DNA of 64,000 bases from Secundilactobacillus odoratitofui DSM 19909 = JCM 15043 (GCF_001434895.1 NZ_AZEE01000027.1:29163-93162); one strand, 5' to 3'; shown: positions 37,111 through 47,187, counted from the first letter of the stretch. Numbers and translations: made by a program. Notes: a model not told the origin generated them from the sequence alone.

Positions 37111-37141
37111 AGCTTATCAGTTAGAGTACCCTCTAGGTCAA
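37111..37141 (-). promoter_or_regulatory. MerR-type promoter, site 2
   Basis: On the minus strand -35 TTGACC is followed by TAGAG, four bases, CTCTA, five bases and -10 TAAGCT, giving 19-bp spacing. The half-sites TAGAG and CTCTA equal those of site 3. Confidence 0.8.
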
Positions 37142-37214
37142 GGCAATTTTAGCATAAATTTATTTTACTACGAAATTCATTCCAGCATTGGTTTTGAGAC
37201 GTACTAAACACTAA

Positions 37215-37425
37215 TACATTTGTGTCCTTCGGCCACTACCACTCCGGTTAGGCGGGTGGGGCGCTGCTGTGGGACCGACTTCAGCCACGAAGAACACGTG
37301 TCTTTCGCCGAGCCTTTGAGCCCCGTCAAAGACAGACGGGTCTCAAAAACGTCCAGTGTTTCTAAGCGCTTCGCGCAAAGAAACACTTATCACTGCAGCG
37401 CCCCACCCGCCTAACCTCCGTTCTC
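37215..37425 (+). repeat. Family B structured repeat, copy B2
   Basis: A perfect 22-bp closing stem joins 37246-37267 and 37395-37416; its sequence is unrelated to that of B1. The core TGTGGGACCGACTTCAGCCA, the small CACG/CGTG hairpin, the GAG-CCCGTC/GACGGG-CTC hairpin, CGTCCAG, the TAAGCGC hairpin and ATCACTGC follow in the same order. The right flank CCGTTCTCGTTACAA is shared with B6. Confidence 0.88.
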
Positions 37426-37599
37426 GTTACAAAGTGAGTGATCATCGCATAATGTGCCATTTATAAAGAAACACATGCATCGGTTCACTAACATGAAAAT
37501 GCTCTCGTTTCGTTTCCGGACTGCAAGTTGACCTAATTTTGTAACACCAAACTTTTATTAACAATGTCATCCATCGTCATCATGACATACATGATTAGC

Positions 37600-37795
37600 C
37601 GGAGCACAGTTGCTGGTCTTTTTTGGTGGTGGCAGTGACTAGTCCTCAGTTTGCACTTTAGCGCTTACTGAGACTGGGCGTTTTTGAGATTCGTTGGGCT
37701 TTACGAAGCTCAAAAATGAGGTGTAAGACACGTCAGTGGCTGAAACCGGCCCCACAGCCACTGCCAAAAAAGACCAGTAACTGCCGGAGGCGGTA
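37600..37795 (-). repeat. Family B structured repeat, copy B3
   Basis: Inverted relative to B2, 180 bp away, so the two elements face each other with their 3' sides. The closing stem pairs 37615-37635 with 37758-37778 with two wobble/mismatch positions. On the minus strand the core reads GCTGTGGGGCCGGTTTCAGC. Confidence 0.83.
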
Positions 37796-37863
37796 CCCAC
37801 TATTAACAAAAAGCTGACACAAGCACAGCGCTCGTATCAGCATTCAAAAATATCTACATCAAT

Positions 37864-38829
37864 TTACAACACGCCAGCAATCTTAAAGTGAAGCGAATGA
37901 TCCGCTTCAGCCGAGATGTGATATTGTGGCTCAACATCAGCACCCCAGCTGTCGATTCCACCGACACCACGAACAGCGCCATAAACGGTCAAAACCGTTC
38001 GCCGAGCAGCCGGTAATTCTTCAATATGCGTGGCATTTTCGAGTTCCTCAGCCGTATATGGTAGGCAGCTAAACGCAAACGGTTCATCCGCTTGATTCAG
38101 GGTCAACTCAAACGGCGTGTTGGCGCGATCTGCGTTATTCAAGGTTCGATTCCGTGTCACGGTGACCTGCTTAGTCGCCATGTGCATCCCGCACTCTTGT
38201 GGTACAAGGTACTTGGTTACCGGTAATCCTTCAACGGTATACGTGCCTTCAACACCGCCTGCCATCCGATCTGGATAGGTTTCACCTGACAAGCCATCGT
38301 AGGTGAACTCAGTTGCAGGCGTTGGCATGACGAACCGTAACCCGAAGGCAGGCAGCTCTGGCAAACCGCTAGCACCGTGATAATCAGCTACCACGTCAAT
38401 TTGGCCATCACCTGTAACGGTGTAGGCAACACTTACCGTGGTTGCTGGGACAGTGTTGGTCTCGTAAGTGTAAGTAATCGTCACGTTGTCCGCAAACTCA
38501 TGGTCGCTGTACTGGTTATTAACCGGTGCAATTGGCAATTCAATTGCGTTACCGTTTACCGCAACTTCGACACCAGTTGTCTTTAAGAACATGTCCGTTC
38601 CCAACCAAACAGCAGACTGGGTTGAAAAGCCGTTACCGCGGTCGTTATCGGTCGTTGCACGCCAAAAAGTTGGTTTTGGTGTCCGGAAGAGCCATTCCTT
38701 ACCGTATTGCACCAGCGACTCCATGCCGCCGCGTTCATAACTAAAGATATAGCCAAAATGATTGCCACGTAGACCTAACGTTGCGTCACCGTAAATAATC
38801 TGAACTTGTTTAGTTGATGTGCTTGCCAT
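37864..38829 (-). CDS. lacM: Beta-galactosidase small subunit LacM
   Basis: The 321-residue protein corresponds to the C-terminal beta-sandwich domain 5 of large GH2 beta-galactosidases, including [13 protein letters not shown] (about 55-67) and [11 protein letters not shown] near the end. With LacL it forms the heterodimeric enzyme typical of lactobacilli, which hydrolyses lactose and makes galacto-oligosaccharides. It overlaps lacL by 20 bp and has its own AGGAGGTGAG site inside lacL. Confidence 0.95.
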   Translation of the reverse strand: MASTSTKQVQIIYGDATLGLRGNHFGYIFSYERGGMESLVQYGKEWLFRTPKPTFWRATTDNDRGNGFSTQSAVWLGTDMFLKTTGVEVAVNGNAIELPIAPVNNQYSDHEFADNVTITYTYETNTVPATTVSVAYTVTGDGQIDVVADYHGASGLPELPAFGLRFVMPTPATEFTYDGLSGETYPDRMAGGVEGTYTVEGLPVTKYLVPQECGMHMATKQVTVTRNRTLNNADRANTPFELTLNQADEPFAFSCLPYTAEELENATHIEELPAARRTVLTVYGAVRGVGGIDSWGADVEPQYHISAEADHSLHFKIAGVL

Positions 38830-40699
38830 AGTAGTAGCTCACCTCCTGAAGGGCTGGTTTTGGTGTTCGGTCAGCAAACATCAGACCGTCACCAGAAAAT
38901 TCATAATCAGAGTGACGATCATCAAAGTCGCCACCATAGCGTAAGACTGGTTGACCGGTGATTTCATCCGGCATCTCGATTGCTTGATCAATGAAATCCC
39001 AGATGAAGCCACCCTGATACATTGGGTATTGATCAATCAACGCATCATAAGAAGACATGCCACCAAGTGAATTACCCATATCATGCATGAATTCACAGTT
39101 AATAAATGGCTTCTTAGGGTCATTGTCCAAATACTCAGCAATGGCCTTTGGTGGATCATACATCATACTTTCCATGTCAGAGATTTGATCCTCGTAGACT
39201 CGGTTGCGGCAAACACCTTCATAGTGGGTCAAGCGCGTGTCGTCGTGTTCCTTGTAAAAAGCATTCATCGCGGCGATGTTGTCACCGGCGTATGATTCGT
39301 TCCCGAGTGACCAGAAAAGAATTGCCGTATGGTTTTTGAACGTTTCGTAGTTGCTGCGGGCCCGGTCTAAAACAACCTCGCGCCACTGTGGTAACGAGCC
39401 GGGCACGTTGTATGACGGTTCAACGGCGCCCATTTTTTGCCAAGTACCGTGTGACTCCAAGTTATTTTCAGCCATCATGTAAATGCCGGCGTGATCACAC
39501 ATGTAATACCAATCGATCTGATCTGGGTAATGGCAAGTCCGCACAGCGTTAATATTGTTAGCTTTAAACGTTGCTAAGTCAGCCACCATGTCTGCATCGG
39601 TGATGGCTCGGCCCGTCTTAGCGTTCCATTCGTGCCGGTTAACACCATTGATGACTAACCGCTTGCCATTTAATAACATGACCTTATCTTTAAGTTCAAA
39701 ACGGCGGAACCCGAAGTCATACGGAACGACTTCAAGTACGTCGCCATTGCTATCAAGGAGTGTGACCTTGAGGGAATAAAGATATGGATCAACGTGCTGC
39801 CACAAGTGAACTTGATCAAAATCTTCACTAATCTTCAACGTATCACTAACTGACTGAGTCGATGTCATGACAACTTTACCGGCTGCATCGCGCACCTCAA
39901 TTTCAGCGGTACCAGCCGCGTTCTTTTCGCGTTGCAACTGCAAGGTTAAGTTCAGCTTTGCGTTTGTCAATTCAGGCGCAACTTCGCCACGAATGGTCAT
40001 ATCAGCGACGTGGATAGCGGGCTGACCAACTAGGCGAACGCTTCGGAAAATACCAGAGAAGCGGAAGAAGTCTTGATCTTCGATGAAAGCGGCAGTACTA
40101 CGCTTGAAGACTTCAACAGCCATCAAGTTTTCGCCGTCTTGTAAGTATGGGGTTAAATCGAACTCAGACTGAGAAAAACTGTCCTCAGCGTAACCAACGA
40201 ATTGGCCGTTAAGCCACAGATACATCGCCTGTTCAACACCATCGAATTGGACAACAACTCGTTTATCGCGAAGTTCCGGATTCAATGTAAAGCGCGTGAC
40301 GTACGCACCCACCGTGTTATCTTCGCCTTCACTAAACATGCCTTTACCGGTATCGTCCGGATTCAAAGCATAAGCTGGGCGGCGGAAGAGCTTGCCTTCC
40401 CACGGGTAAGTGGTGTTGATGTACTTAATCTGACCATACCCTGCCAGTTCAATGTGGCCAGGTACCTTAATTGTGTCAAAGTCGCTATAGTCAAAGTCTG
40501 GGTCGTAAAACCCAACTGGTCGCTCACCGGGGTTCTTAGCGAACTTAAACTGCCAAGTACCGTCCAGCGACTGCGTCAGTTTACTTTGATGCGCCTTTAA
40601 ATCAGCATCACCTTGATAGATACGGTGATCACTGTGGGCTGGTAATTGATTGACCCGAAAAACTTGTGGGTCATCTAACCAACTAATTTCTGGTGTCAT
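38810..40699 (-). CDS. lacL: Beta-galactosidase large subunit LacL
   Basis: The 629-residue GH2 protein carries the active site. The metal/catalytic segment is [14 protein letters not shown], the acid/base Glu lies in [13 protein letters not shown] (about residue 457) and the nucleophile Glu in [12 protein letters not shown] (about residue 530). It has no signal peptide. The ATG at 40699 is chosen because GGGAGG lies 8 bp upstream; an earlier in-frame start at 40726 has none. A cre-like site lies about 35 bp upstream. No lactose permease adjoins it; the LacS-like transporter at 21561 could serve. Confidence 0.95.
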   Translation of the reverse strand: MTPEISWLDDPQVFRVNQLPAHSDHRIYQGDADLKAHQSKLTQSLDGTWQFKFAKNPGERPVGFYDPDFDYSDFDTIKVPGHIELAGYGQIKYINTTYPWEGKLFRRPAYALNPDDTGKGMFSEGEDNTVGAYVTRFTLNPELRDKRVVVQFDGVEQAMYLWLNGQFVGYAEDSFSQSEFDLTPYLQDGENLMAVEVFKRSTAAFIEDQDFFRFSGIFRSVRLVGQPAIHVADMTIRGEVAPELTNAKLNLTLQLQREKNAAGTAEIEVRDAAGKVVMTSTQSVSDTLKISEDFDQVHLWQHVDPYLYSLKVTLLDSNGDVLEVVPYDFGFRRFELKDKVMLLNGKRLVINGVNRHEWNAKTGRAITDADMVADLATFKANNINAVRTCHYPDQIDWYYMCDHAGIYMMAENNLESHGTWQKMGAVEPSYNVPGSLPQWREVVLDRARSNYETFKNHTAILFWSLGNESYAGDNIAAMNAFYKEHDDTRLTHYEGVCRNRVYEDQISDMESMMYDPPKAIAEYLDNDPKKPFINCEFMHDMGNSLGGMSSYDALIDQYPMYQGGFIWDFIDQAIEMPDEITGQPVLRYGGDFDDRHSDYEFSGDGLMFADRTPKPALQEVSYYYGKHIN

Positions 40700-40733
40700 A
40701 CTGGAAACCTCCCATAAAATTATCACGCTTTGA

Positions 40734-40747
40734 ATAAAGCGCTTACA
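40734..40747. promoter_or_regulatory. cre-like site before lacL
   Basis: ATAAAGCGCTTACA matches the cre consensus at 12 of 14 positions, with both mismatches at one end. Confidence 0.5.
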
Positions 40748-40929
40748 AACACATCATAAATGATTTTCAGTAAAGATAACACCCATTTAGTAAAATTTTT
40801 AAATTTTTCATGAAAATGAGAACTCAATGAGGTCAAAATGCATAATGAATAAATAATCTTGGTAAAATGAATATTCACATCAATAAGGCCGTTAAATCAG
40901 CATTTGGTAAATTTTTATTTAAAAAGTTC

Positions 40930-40957
40930 TTAACATTTTCTCATTTTGTGCTAATCT
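40930..40957 (+). promoter_or_regulatory. Probable promoter of the peptide-binding protein gene
   Basis: TTAACA and TAATCT are separated by 16 bp. A start near 40963 gives a 5' untranslated region of about 180 nt that contains the family C element. Confidence 0.45.
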
Positions 40958-41013
40958 ATATGTAATGTTAGTTTATATGACATCAATTGGGTTTTGGGTT
41001 ATGTTGCTGTAAC

Positions 41014-41123
41014 GTGTTCAATCAGGCAGTCCTTGGCCGTGTAAGCAATCGATTCGTCTGACCAAGTCCCGGTCATCCAAATCGGTTGCTTACACTCTGG
41101 GGACTAACCGCCTGATGGAACAC
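41014..41123 (+). repeat. Family C repeat, copy 3, in the leader of the peptide-binding protein gene
   Basis: Nested helices: 41014-41027 with 41110-41123 (one bulged base pair difference), 41039-41054 with 41080-41095 (15 of 16 pairs plus one wobble), and GACC with GGTC around the loop AAGTCCC. The GTAAGC...CCAAGTYC...TTACACTC frame equals that of 4602-4702. The element ends 11 bp before the ribosome binding site. Confidence 0.8.
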
Positions 41124-41146
41124 TTCTAAAATTGGAGGGAATCTGT

Positions 41147-42778
41147 ATGAGAATGAACCGTTTACTGGCGATTAGTGTCAGTGCTGCTAGCGTAGCGTTA
41201 TTGTTGGGCGCCTGTTCTTCGAAAAGTAGTTCTAGTACCAAGCAAGACATTACCATGCCGTCGACACAAGAGTTAAGTACCATCGACTTATCTAAGTCAA
41301 CTGCCTTGGATACCTTTAACACGCTGAACAACACCAATGAAGGTCTTTATCGGTTGGGTAAAAATAGTAAAGCAGAACCTGGTATCGCCAAGAGTGAATC
41401 TGTCTCAAAAGATGAATTGACCTACACGTATACGTTACGAAATAACGCCAAGTGGAGCAACGGCGACCCCGTAACCGCCCAAGATTTCGTTTACTCTTGG
41501 AAACGGACCGTTAACCCCAAAACCGGTTCACAGTACAGCTACCTCTTTAGTGGTGTGAAAAACGCTGATGCTATCTCTAGTAACAAAAAATCTGTGAATA
41601 CACTGGGTATCAAAGCCCTTGGTAAATACAAATTACAAGTTACCCTCGAAAAGAAGATTCCCTACTTCAAGTTATTACTCGGTTTCCCAGTCTTCTTCCC
41701 GCAAGATCAAAAAGTGGTCAACAAATATGGCAGTAACTACGGGACGAGAAGCAGTCGGATGGTCTACAACGGACCATTTAAGTTAACTGGCTGGAACGGG
41801 ACCGGGACCACCTGGACCTTGAAGAAAAATAACAACTATTGGGACAAGAAAAACGTCAAACTTAACCAAATTAAGTACCAAGTGGTCAAGGATAACAGTA
41901 CGGCCCTCAACCAATACAACCAAAAGAAACTGACTGGGGTCGCCCTCTCTGGTGCGCAAGCTAAGAACGTGAAGGGGCAGTCAGATTACGAATCATTGAT
42001 GACCAGTTCTTGTTACTACTTGTCGCTGAACCAAAAAATGAAACTCTTTAAAAACCAGAAAATTCGTGAAGCCTTCTCCATGGCTATCAACCGAAAAGTG
42101 TTGGTTAATAAAGTGCTCGACGATGGTTCAATTGCGACCGGTAGCTTCGTTTCCAAGGGTTTAGCCACCAACCCTAAGACTGGTAAGGACTTCACTGAAG
42201 ATGCCAGCTACCCAGCAAGTGACAGCTACAACCCAACGAAGGCTAAGCAGCTCTGGCAAGCAGGTTTGAAAGAACTTGGTATGAGTGGTAAGTCAATTGA
42301 TTTAACATTGTTAGCTGGTGATGATGATTCGACTAAGGAAGTCACCCAGTACTTACAAAGCAGCCTCGAAAAACACTTACCAGGTCTGAAGGTCACAAAC
42401 AACAACTTACCATCTGCTAACGTTTTGGCTAAGCAATCTTCACACAGTTTCCAGATCACCCTTTCTGACTGGTTCGCCGATTTCTCCGATCCAATCACCT
42501 TCTTAAACATCCTAACGACTGGTAACACCAGTAACCAATCACAGTGGTCAAATGCGACTTACGACAAGTTGATCAAAGCTAGTTCGACTACCGATGCCAA
42601 TGATCCAGAAGCCCGTTGGCAAGATATGGTCAAAGCCCAAAACATCTTGTTAAAAGATGCCGGGATCGCACCACTTTACCAATCAGCTTCACCTTGGTTG
42701 ATGAACCAGAAGCTGAAAGGCTTAATCTATAACACTGCCGGCGCTAACTATAACTTTAAGTCGGCTTATATGAAATAA
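41147..42778 (+). CDS. Oligopeptide ABC transporter substrate-binding lipoprotein (orphan OppA)
   Basis: The 543-residue lipoprotein has a signal peptide with lipobox LLGACS (Cys near residue 22) and the SBP family 5 signature region KWSNGDPVTAQDFVYSWKR (about residues 99-117). It would bind oligopeptides at the cell surface. No opp permease or ATPase gene adjoins, so it is an orphan that must share another system's membrane part. The ATG at 41147 follows GGAGGG. It ends just before family A copy A4. Confidence 0.88.
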   Translation: MRMNRLLAISVSAASVALLLGACSSKSSSSTKQDITMPSTQELSTIDLSKSTALDTFNTLNNTNEGLYRLGKNSKAEPGIAKSESVSKDELTYTYTLRNNAKWSNGDPVTAQDFVYSWKRTVNPKTGSQYSYLFSGVKNADAISSNKKSVNTLGIKALGKYKLQVTLEKKIPYFKLLLGFPVFFPQDQKVVNKYGSNYGTRSSRMVYNGPFKLTGWNGTGTTWTLKKNNNYWDKKNVKLNQIKYQVVKDNSTALNQYNQKKLTGVALSGAQAKNVKGQSDYESLMTSSCYYLSLNQKMKLFKNQKIREAFSMAINRKVLVNKVLDDGSIATGSFVSKGLATNPKTGKDFTEDASYPASDSYNPTKAKQLWQAGLKELGMSGKSIDLTLLAGDDDSTKEVTQYLQSSLEKHLPGLKVTNNNLPSANVLAKQSSHSFQITLSDWFADFSDPITFLNILTTGNTSNQSQWSNATYDKLIKASSTTDANDPEARWQDMVKAQNILLKDAGIAPLYQSASPWLMNQKLKGLIYNTAGANYNFKSAYMK

Positions 42779-42896
42779 GAGTGAGACAAAAATCGTTTAA
42801 CGCCCAGAATGTAAGTAAAACCGCCGGATATTGTGTTTTTGAATATCCGGCGGTTTTACTTACATGGCCGGGCGTTGACTTTTATCGCAGGTTTAG
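42779..42896 (+). repeat. Family A hairpin repeat, copy A4 (hairpin only)
   Basis: A perfect 23-bp inner stem joins 42810-42832 and 42842-42864; its sequence (AAAACCGCCGG) differs from the other copies. The outer stem uses CGCCC and GGGCG where the others use GGTCCC and GGGACC, a compensatory change. The conserved tail is absent. It lies directly after the stop codon of the peptide-binding protein gene. Confidence 0.85.
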
Positions 42897-42944
42897 TCAT
42901 GGTGGCAGTACCGAATTTAATCTTCAATAGATTAAAGTTATCAA

Positions 42945-43040
42945 CTGCCGCCTCCGACCGCCGGTGTTGGTTGGGGGGTGATTGCAGTGAGACCAGCTTC
43001 AGCCACCAACACCGTCAGCGCTCCGGTTAACCTAATGTCC
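42945..43040 (+). repeat. Family B repeat, copy B4 (decayed)
   Basis: It keeps the left flank GCCGCCTCCG and the core segment GAGACCAGCTTCAGCCACC but lacks the two distal hairpins. CGGTGTTGGT now pairs with ACCAACACCG. It looks like an internal deletion of a family B element. Confidence 0.6.
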
Positions 43041-43260
43041 GAATGCCACACCCCAAATAATCCACAAGTGAAATGACTAGGACCACAATCTCGGTTGGAT
43101 CCTAGTCATTTCGTTTATTTCAAAAAATCTGAAAGTACTCAACACAGTATTTGATACTCTCACGAATATGCAAACTGCTTCAACCACCCACGAAATTTAT
43201 TAATCATCCATTTGACGTAGTATAATGTACACATCATTCAACTATAAAGGAGTTACCGCT

Positions 43261-43683
43261 ATGCCTTACCTTTGGCCCCTCGTTCTCACCATTTTTGCAA
43301 ACATGATTTATCAACTCTCCGCCAGAAACGTCTCTAGCGGAATTGATCCGTTCTTTTCACTCATCATCACCTATGGCGTTGCGCTGGTGGGGTCTTTACT
43401 GATGTACCTGCTTAGTGGCAATCATCAGTCACTCGCTGTCAACTTGCACCAAATCAACTGGGCCTCAATCACCATGGGGCTCGCCATCATCTTCGTAGAA
43501 TTCGGCTACATGCTTTCCTACAAGTCCGGCGCACCGATTGGCACCACTGCCATCACAGTTAACGCCACCATGACGTTACTACTCATTCCAATTGGCCTGA
43601 TTTTCCTACAAGAAGGCTTTACGTTGCGTAACGCGCTAGGCTTTGTATTAGCAGTGGCCGCGCTTTATTTATTGAACAGTTAG
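43261..43683 (+). CDS. Small EamA/DMT-like membrane protein
   Basis: The 140-residue protein has four or five membrane segments and resembles one half of an EamA/DMT transporter or an SMR-like protein (ends LNALGFVLAVAALYLLNS-like). The ATG at 43261 follows AAAGGAG with 9-bp spacing, which excludes the upstream in-frame start. Such half-size proteins probably act as dimers. Substrate unknown. Confidence 0.75.
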   Translation: MPYLWPLVLTIFANMIYQLSARNVSSGIDPFFSLIITYGVALVGSLLMYLLSGNHQSLAVNLHQINWASITMGLAIIFVEFGYMLSYKSGAPIGTTAITVNATMTLLLIPIGLIFLQEGFTLRNALGFVLAVAALYLLNS

Positions 43684-43757
43684 GCCATTTTCAACCCCTG
43701 TGGCGCTCAATATCAGGTATAATGTGGTCATTACGAGATAGAGAAGAAGGGTAACCA

Positions 43758-44726
43758 TTGAAAGCATTCTTTGACGAACTACCACGCGAACTCCAACAAC
43801 GACTCAAAGTCATTGGCGTTTTAGCAGTCATTTTAGTCGTCATGCTGGGGGTCATGCACCACGTTTTAATGACCAAAATCACCGTAGATGCCACCAGCGC
43901 CGACCAGGCCGCCTCACCACGCCAAGTACATACGGCTCAAACGCAGATCAAACAACGGCTGCAACGTTACGTCAATCAAGTAACCGCCGACAAAACGGCC
44001 AGCGTCTACTTCTACAACTTAGGTCCAAAATCTGGTAGTCATGCTGCCAAATCCGCCAGTGGTGCTTTCTACAAGTCTGGTAATCTGGCTGTGAGTGCTC
44101 GTGCACACGTCCCCACCATCTCGGCTAGTACCTATAAGCTCTTCATGGCTGGCTACCTCTTCTCACTCGAAAAATCCGGCAACTTTGCCTGGAATACCAC
44201 CACTAGAGACGGCTTCAAACGGATGATTGTTAACAGCGATAATGATTTTGCTGAAAATGAACTGGATACGTTTGGCTTAGTCGGCATCAACCAATTCATC
44301 CAAAACCACGGTGGTTATAGCCCAACCTTTATCCAAGGCCAAACATCAATTACCACTGCGGCCAGCTTGGGCATCTTCTTACGTGACCTGGCAAACGCTA
44401 AGTCGCCCTTTGATCAAACACAGGACCGCCAGTACCTGCTGACACTCATGCAACAACAGGTCTATCGCACCGGTATACCAGCTGGCGCATCAGCTGCCAA
44501 GGCCGGCACAACCGTTCAAGACAAAGTTGGCTTTTACGCAGACACCAACAACGACGCTGGTATCGTGACGTTACCGAATGGCCAGCAGTACGTCTTAGTG
44601 ATCATGACGGACGGCCATCAGCAATCCGGACTGAGTGGCTTCCCACGAATCGCCACGATTACCGAAAACATTCAAAAGATTGCTTATGGCAAGCAGACGA
44701 CTGCCAAGGTTAAGGCTTTGTATTAA
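43758..44726 (+). CDS. Membrane-anchored serine hydrolase, class A beta-lactamase fold
   Basis: The 322-residue protein has one N-terminal membrane anchor (about 17-38) and a beta-lactamase-like domain. The SxxK motif is STYK (about residues 124-127), SDN is in VNSDNDF (about 158-164), and KxG-like KVG lies near residue 256. Proteins of this type in lactobacilli are annotated as serine hydrolases; a penicillin-hydrolysing role is not implied. It starts with TTG after AAGAAGGG. Confidence 0.8.
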   Translation: MKAFFDELPRELQQRLKVIGVLAVILVVMLGVMHHVLMTKITVDATSADQAASPRQVHTAQTQIKQRLQRYVNQVTADKTASVYFYNLGPKSGSHAAKSASGAFYKSGNLAVSARAHVPTISASTYKLFMAGYLFSLEKSGNFAWNTTTRDGFKRMIVNSDNDFAENELDTFGLVGINQFIQNHGGYSPTFIQGQTSITTAASLGIFLRDLANAKSPFDQTQDRQYLLTLMQQQVYRTGIPAGASAAKAGTTVQDKVGFYADTNNDAGIVTLPNGQQYVLVIMTDGHQQSGLSGFPRIATITENIQKIAYGKQTTAKVKALY

Positions 44727-44743
44727 TAAGTTAACTAAAACAT

Positions 44744-44786
44744 TAAAAGCGGTACCTTTCTGTAAAATGAAAGGTACCACTTTTTT
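44744..44786. terminator. Bidirectional terminator
   Basis: GGTACCTTTC pairs with GAAAGGTACC around an 8-nt loop, with AAAAGC before and a T run after. It separates the convergent hydrolase and DUF554 genes. Confidence 0.85.
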
Positions 44787-44798
44787 CAGACATTTCTA

Positions 44799-45482
44799 CT
44801 AAAACACCGCATAAAACAAAATCGGCAAGAACGGCGCCACAATCAGATTGGCCACCTTAATGTTCGTCAATTTCAACATGTTGAGACCAATCACGAGGAT
44901 CAACAGTGAGCCGACACAGGTCATTTCATTAATCACCGTTTGGGTGAAGAGCGGCGCAACCCACTTTGCGAGAAGTGTCAAGATGGCTTCATAGCCAATC
45001 ACTGGGACGGCGGCAAAAATCACCCCGATACCCAATGTCGTCGCTAACACTAGGATAAAGATCCCGTCGATCATTGATTTCGTATATAGAATCGAATTGT
45101 TACCAGCCATGCCACTCTGCAGTGAACCGACGATGGCCATGGCCCCAACACAGACGAAGAGTGATCCGGTAACGAAGCCCTCGGATATCGAACTTTCGCT
45201 ACCCGTATTCAGTCGACGTGCCAGCCAGTCGCCCATTCGGTTAAACTGGCGGTCAAAATCAATCAATTCGCCGATGATGGCCCCAATCACGAGTGACAGT
45301 ACCACGTACACCGTGTTATTGCCTTTCAGCGACCCACTGATCCCAACGTACATCACGCAGATACCTAGGCTCTGCATGACCAAGGTCTTGATCCGTTCCG
45401 GGATTCCCCGTTTAAACACCAGGCCGATGCCGCCACCTAGCGCTACGGCCAGACCATTTGCGATTGCACCGAATAACATCAT
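44799..45482 (-). CDS. DUF554 family membrane protein
   Basis: The 227-residue protein has six or seven membrane segments and the DUF554 pattern (start GAIANGLAVALGGGIGLVFKRG-like, with GSLLILVIGLNML near residues 190-202). The family is widespread in Firmicutes and its function is unknown. Start ATG follows AAGGAG. Confidence 0.82.
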   Translation of the reverse strand: MMLFGAIANGLAVALGGGIGLVFKRGIPERIKTLVMQSLGICVMYVGISGSLKGNNTVYVVLSLVIGAIIGELIDFDRQFNRMGDWLARRLNTGSESSISEGFVTGSLFVCVGAMAIVGSLQSGMAGNNSILYTKSMIDGIFILVLATTLGIGVIFAAVPVIGYEAILTLLAKWVAPLFTQTVINEMTCVGSLLILVIGLNMLKLTNIKVANLIVAPFLPILFYAVF

Positions 45483-45616
45483 GATAATTGCTCCTTATGT
45501 ATGAAAAAATAATGAATATGTATATTGTTTTATCATAATTGGTTCGAGTTTAGATTGCAAGTGGCCGACCAAGTTGCCAGTCATGACCTGCTTGTTCTAA
45601 TTAATTTCCCCACGTT

Positions 45617-45657
45617 AAAAAGAACCACATCACCGATTAAATGATGTGGTTCTTTTG
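45617..45657. terminator. Bidirectional terminator
   Basis: AAAAGAACCACATCA pairs with TGATGTGGTTCTTTT around a 9-nt loop, near the gntP 3' end. Confidence 0.85.
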
Positions 45658-45697
45658 TATGGGTCTAATTCTGTACCCACGGATAAACTTTTAAGTG

Positions 45698-47050
45698 TTA
45701 ATGAACCACTGCGTTCAAAATCAGAACACAGATCAGTCCCACGACCGACAGCACCGTTTCCAGCACTGTCCAGATTGCCAGCGTTTGCTTGACTGTCAAG
45801 TCGAAGTATTCTTGGAACATCCAAAAACCAGCATCGTTCACGTGAGAGGCAGCCACTGAACCAGCACCAATGGCCAACACCATCATCGCTGGATCAGCAT
45901 GTGACGCAATCATCAACGGTGTCACTAACCCGGCAGCGGTCATACTTGCAACGGCAGCTGAGCCTAAGGCAATTCGGAGCACGACAGCGATTAACCAACC
46001 CAGGATAAGTGGTGACAAGTTAACACCGGAAACTAAGTGTTGAATGGCATTACCGACACCACCATCGAGTAAGACCTGCTTGAAGGCTGAGCCCCCACTG
46101 ATGATCATGAGGAGCATCGCAATCGACTTGATGGATTCAGTCAACGCGTCACCAATTTGTTTCATACTACGGTGTTGGTGAATCCCCATTGACCACACAG
46201 CAAACAGCAGTGAGATCAGCATGGCAACCACTGGGCTACCGATCATTGACATGTAGGCGTTCACCCCATGCCGCGCCGCTTTACCAGTATCACCTGCAAT
46301 CAGCTGATAGATGGTAGCCGCACCCATAAAAATCACTGGGAACAGCGAGGTTAGAATTGAAATACCGAACTTAGGTGTTTTTTCTAACTTAAACGACTTG
46401 ATTTCGCCAAATGCCGGTAGCTCTTTCTTATAACCAAAGGCATCAGGTGCGTACTTTTGCGCCAACTTGGTAAACACAGGACCCGCAACGATCACCGTTG
46501 GAATAGCCACGATGATACCATACAACAACACGGTCCCAATGTTAGCACTCAAGGCTGTTGCCACGGCGGTTGGTGCCGGTTGTGGTGGTAAAAATGCCTG
46601 AGTCGTGGATAGTGCGGCCACCATTGGCAAGCCAAGGTACAGGAATGGCACACCGGCCTCCAAAGCAATTGAGAACACAATTGGTGTTAAGAGTACTAAG
46701 CCCACTTCAAAGAACATTGACATCCCAATGATGAAGGATGCCACGACAATCGCCAACTGAAGTCGTTTCTTCCCGAACACGCCAATCAGCGTCTGCGAGA
46801 TTCGATAAGAGCCACCTGCTTCTGATACTAGACGACCAATCATGGCCCCGAAGCCGAAGACAATGGCTAATTCGCCCATCGAGTTACCGATCCCTTTGGT
46901 AATGGTATCAGCAATGTCGTATGGATTCATACCCAACCCTAAGGCGACCAAGACCGCCGTCAGAATCAAGGAAATGAACGTGTTTAACTTCACACGAATA
47001 ATCAGGAACAACAGCAGTGCGATCCCTAATAATAGAACAACAAATTGCAA
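45698..47050 (-). CDS. gntP: GntP family gluconate permease
   Basis: The 450-residue protein has 12-14 membrane segments and GntP-family motifs (FFEVGLVLLTPIVFSIA near residues 113-129, LPPQPAPTAVATAL near 153-166). GntP proteins import gluconate or related sugar acids by proton symport. It starts with TTG after AGAGGAAG. A perfect cre lies about 140 bp upstream, which predicts repression on preferred sugars. No gluconate kinase gene is adjacent, so the substrate could be another hydroxy acid. Confidence 0.87.
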   Translation of the reverse strand: MQFVVLLLGIALLLFLIIRVKLNTFISLILTAVLVALGLGMNPYDIADTITKGIGNSMGELAIVFGFGAMIGRLVSEAGGSYRISQTLIGVFGKKRLQLAIVVASFIIGMSMFFEVGLVLLTPIVFSIALEAGVPFLYLGLPMVAALSTTQAFLPPQPAPTAVATALSANIGTVLLYGIIVAIPTVIVAGPVFTKLAQKYAPDAFGYKKELPAFGEIKSFKLEKTPKFGISILTSLFPVIFMGAATIYQLIAGDTGKAARHGVNAYMSMIGSPVVAMLISLLFAVWSMGIHQHRSMKQIGDALTESIKSIAMLLMIISGGSAFKQVLLDGGVGNAIQHLVSGVNLSPLILGWLIAVVLRIALGSAAVASMTAAGLVTPLMIASHADPAMMVLAIGAGSVAASHVNDAGFWMFQEYFDLTVKQTLAIWTVLETVLSVVGLICVLILNAVVH

Positions 47051-47187
47051 AGTAACTTCCTCTTTTCTCTCTTATGCGTTATAGCGAAAAAAGTATAACA
47101 GAGCAATTGTAAAGATATTTAACACAAAGGACAAGCGTTTTCGTAAATTATTTTCACAAAAATCGTTTGAATTGGTAATTTATTTCA

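Noticed and set aside
37087..37863. Protein-coding gene in the gap before lacM
   Set aside because: All ORFs there are short and run through the two family B elements without ribosome binding sites.
42833..43030. 65-residue + strand ORF
   Set aside because: It runs through family A copy A4 and decayed family B copy B4; the reading frame is fortuitous.
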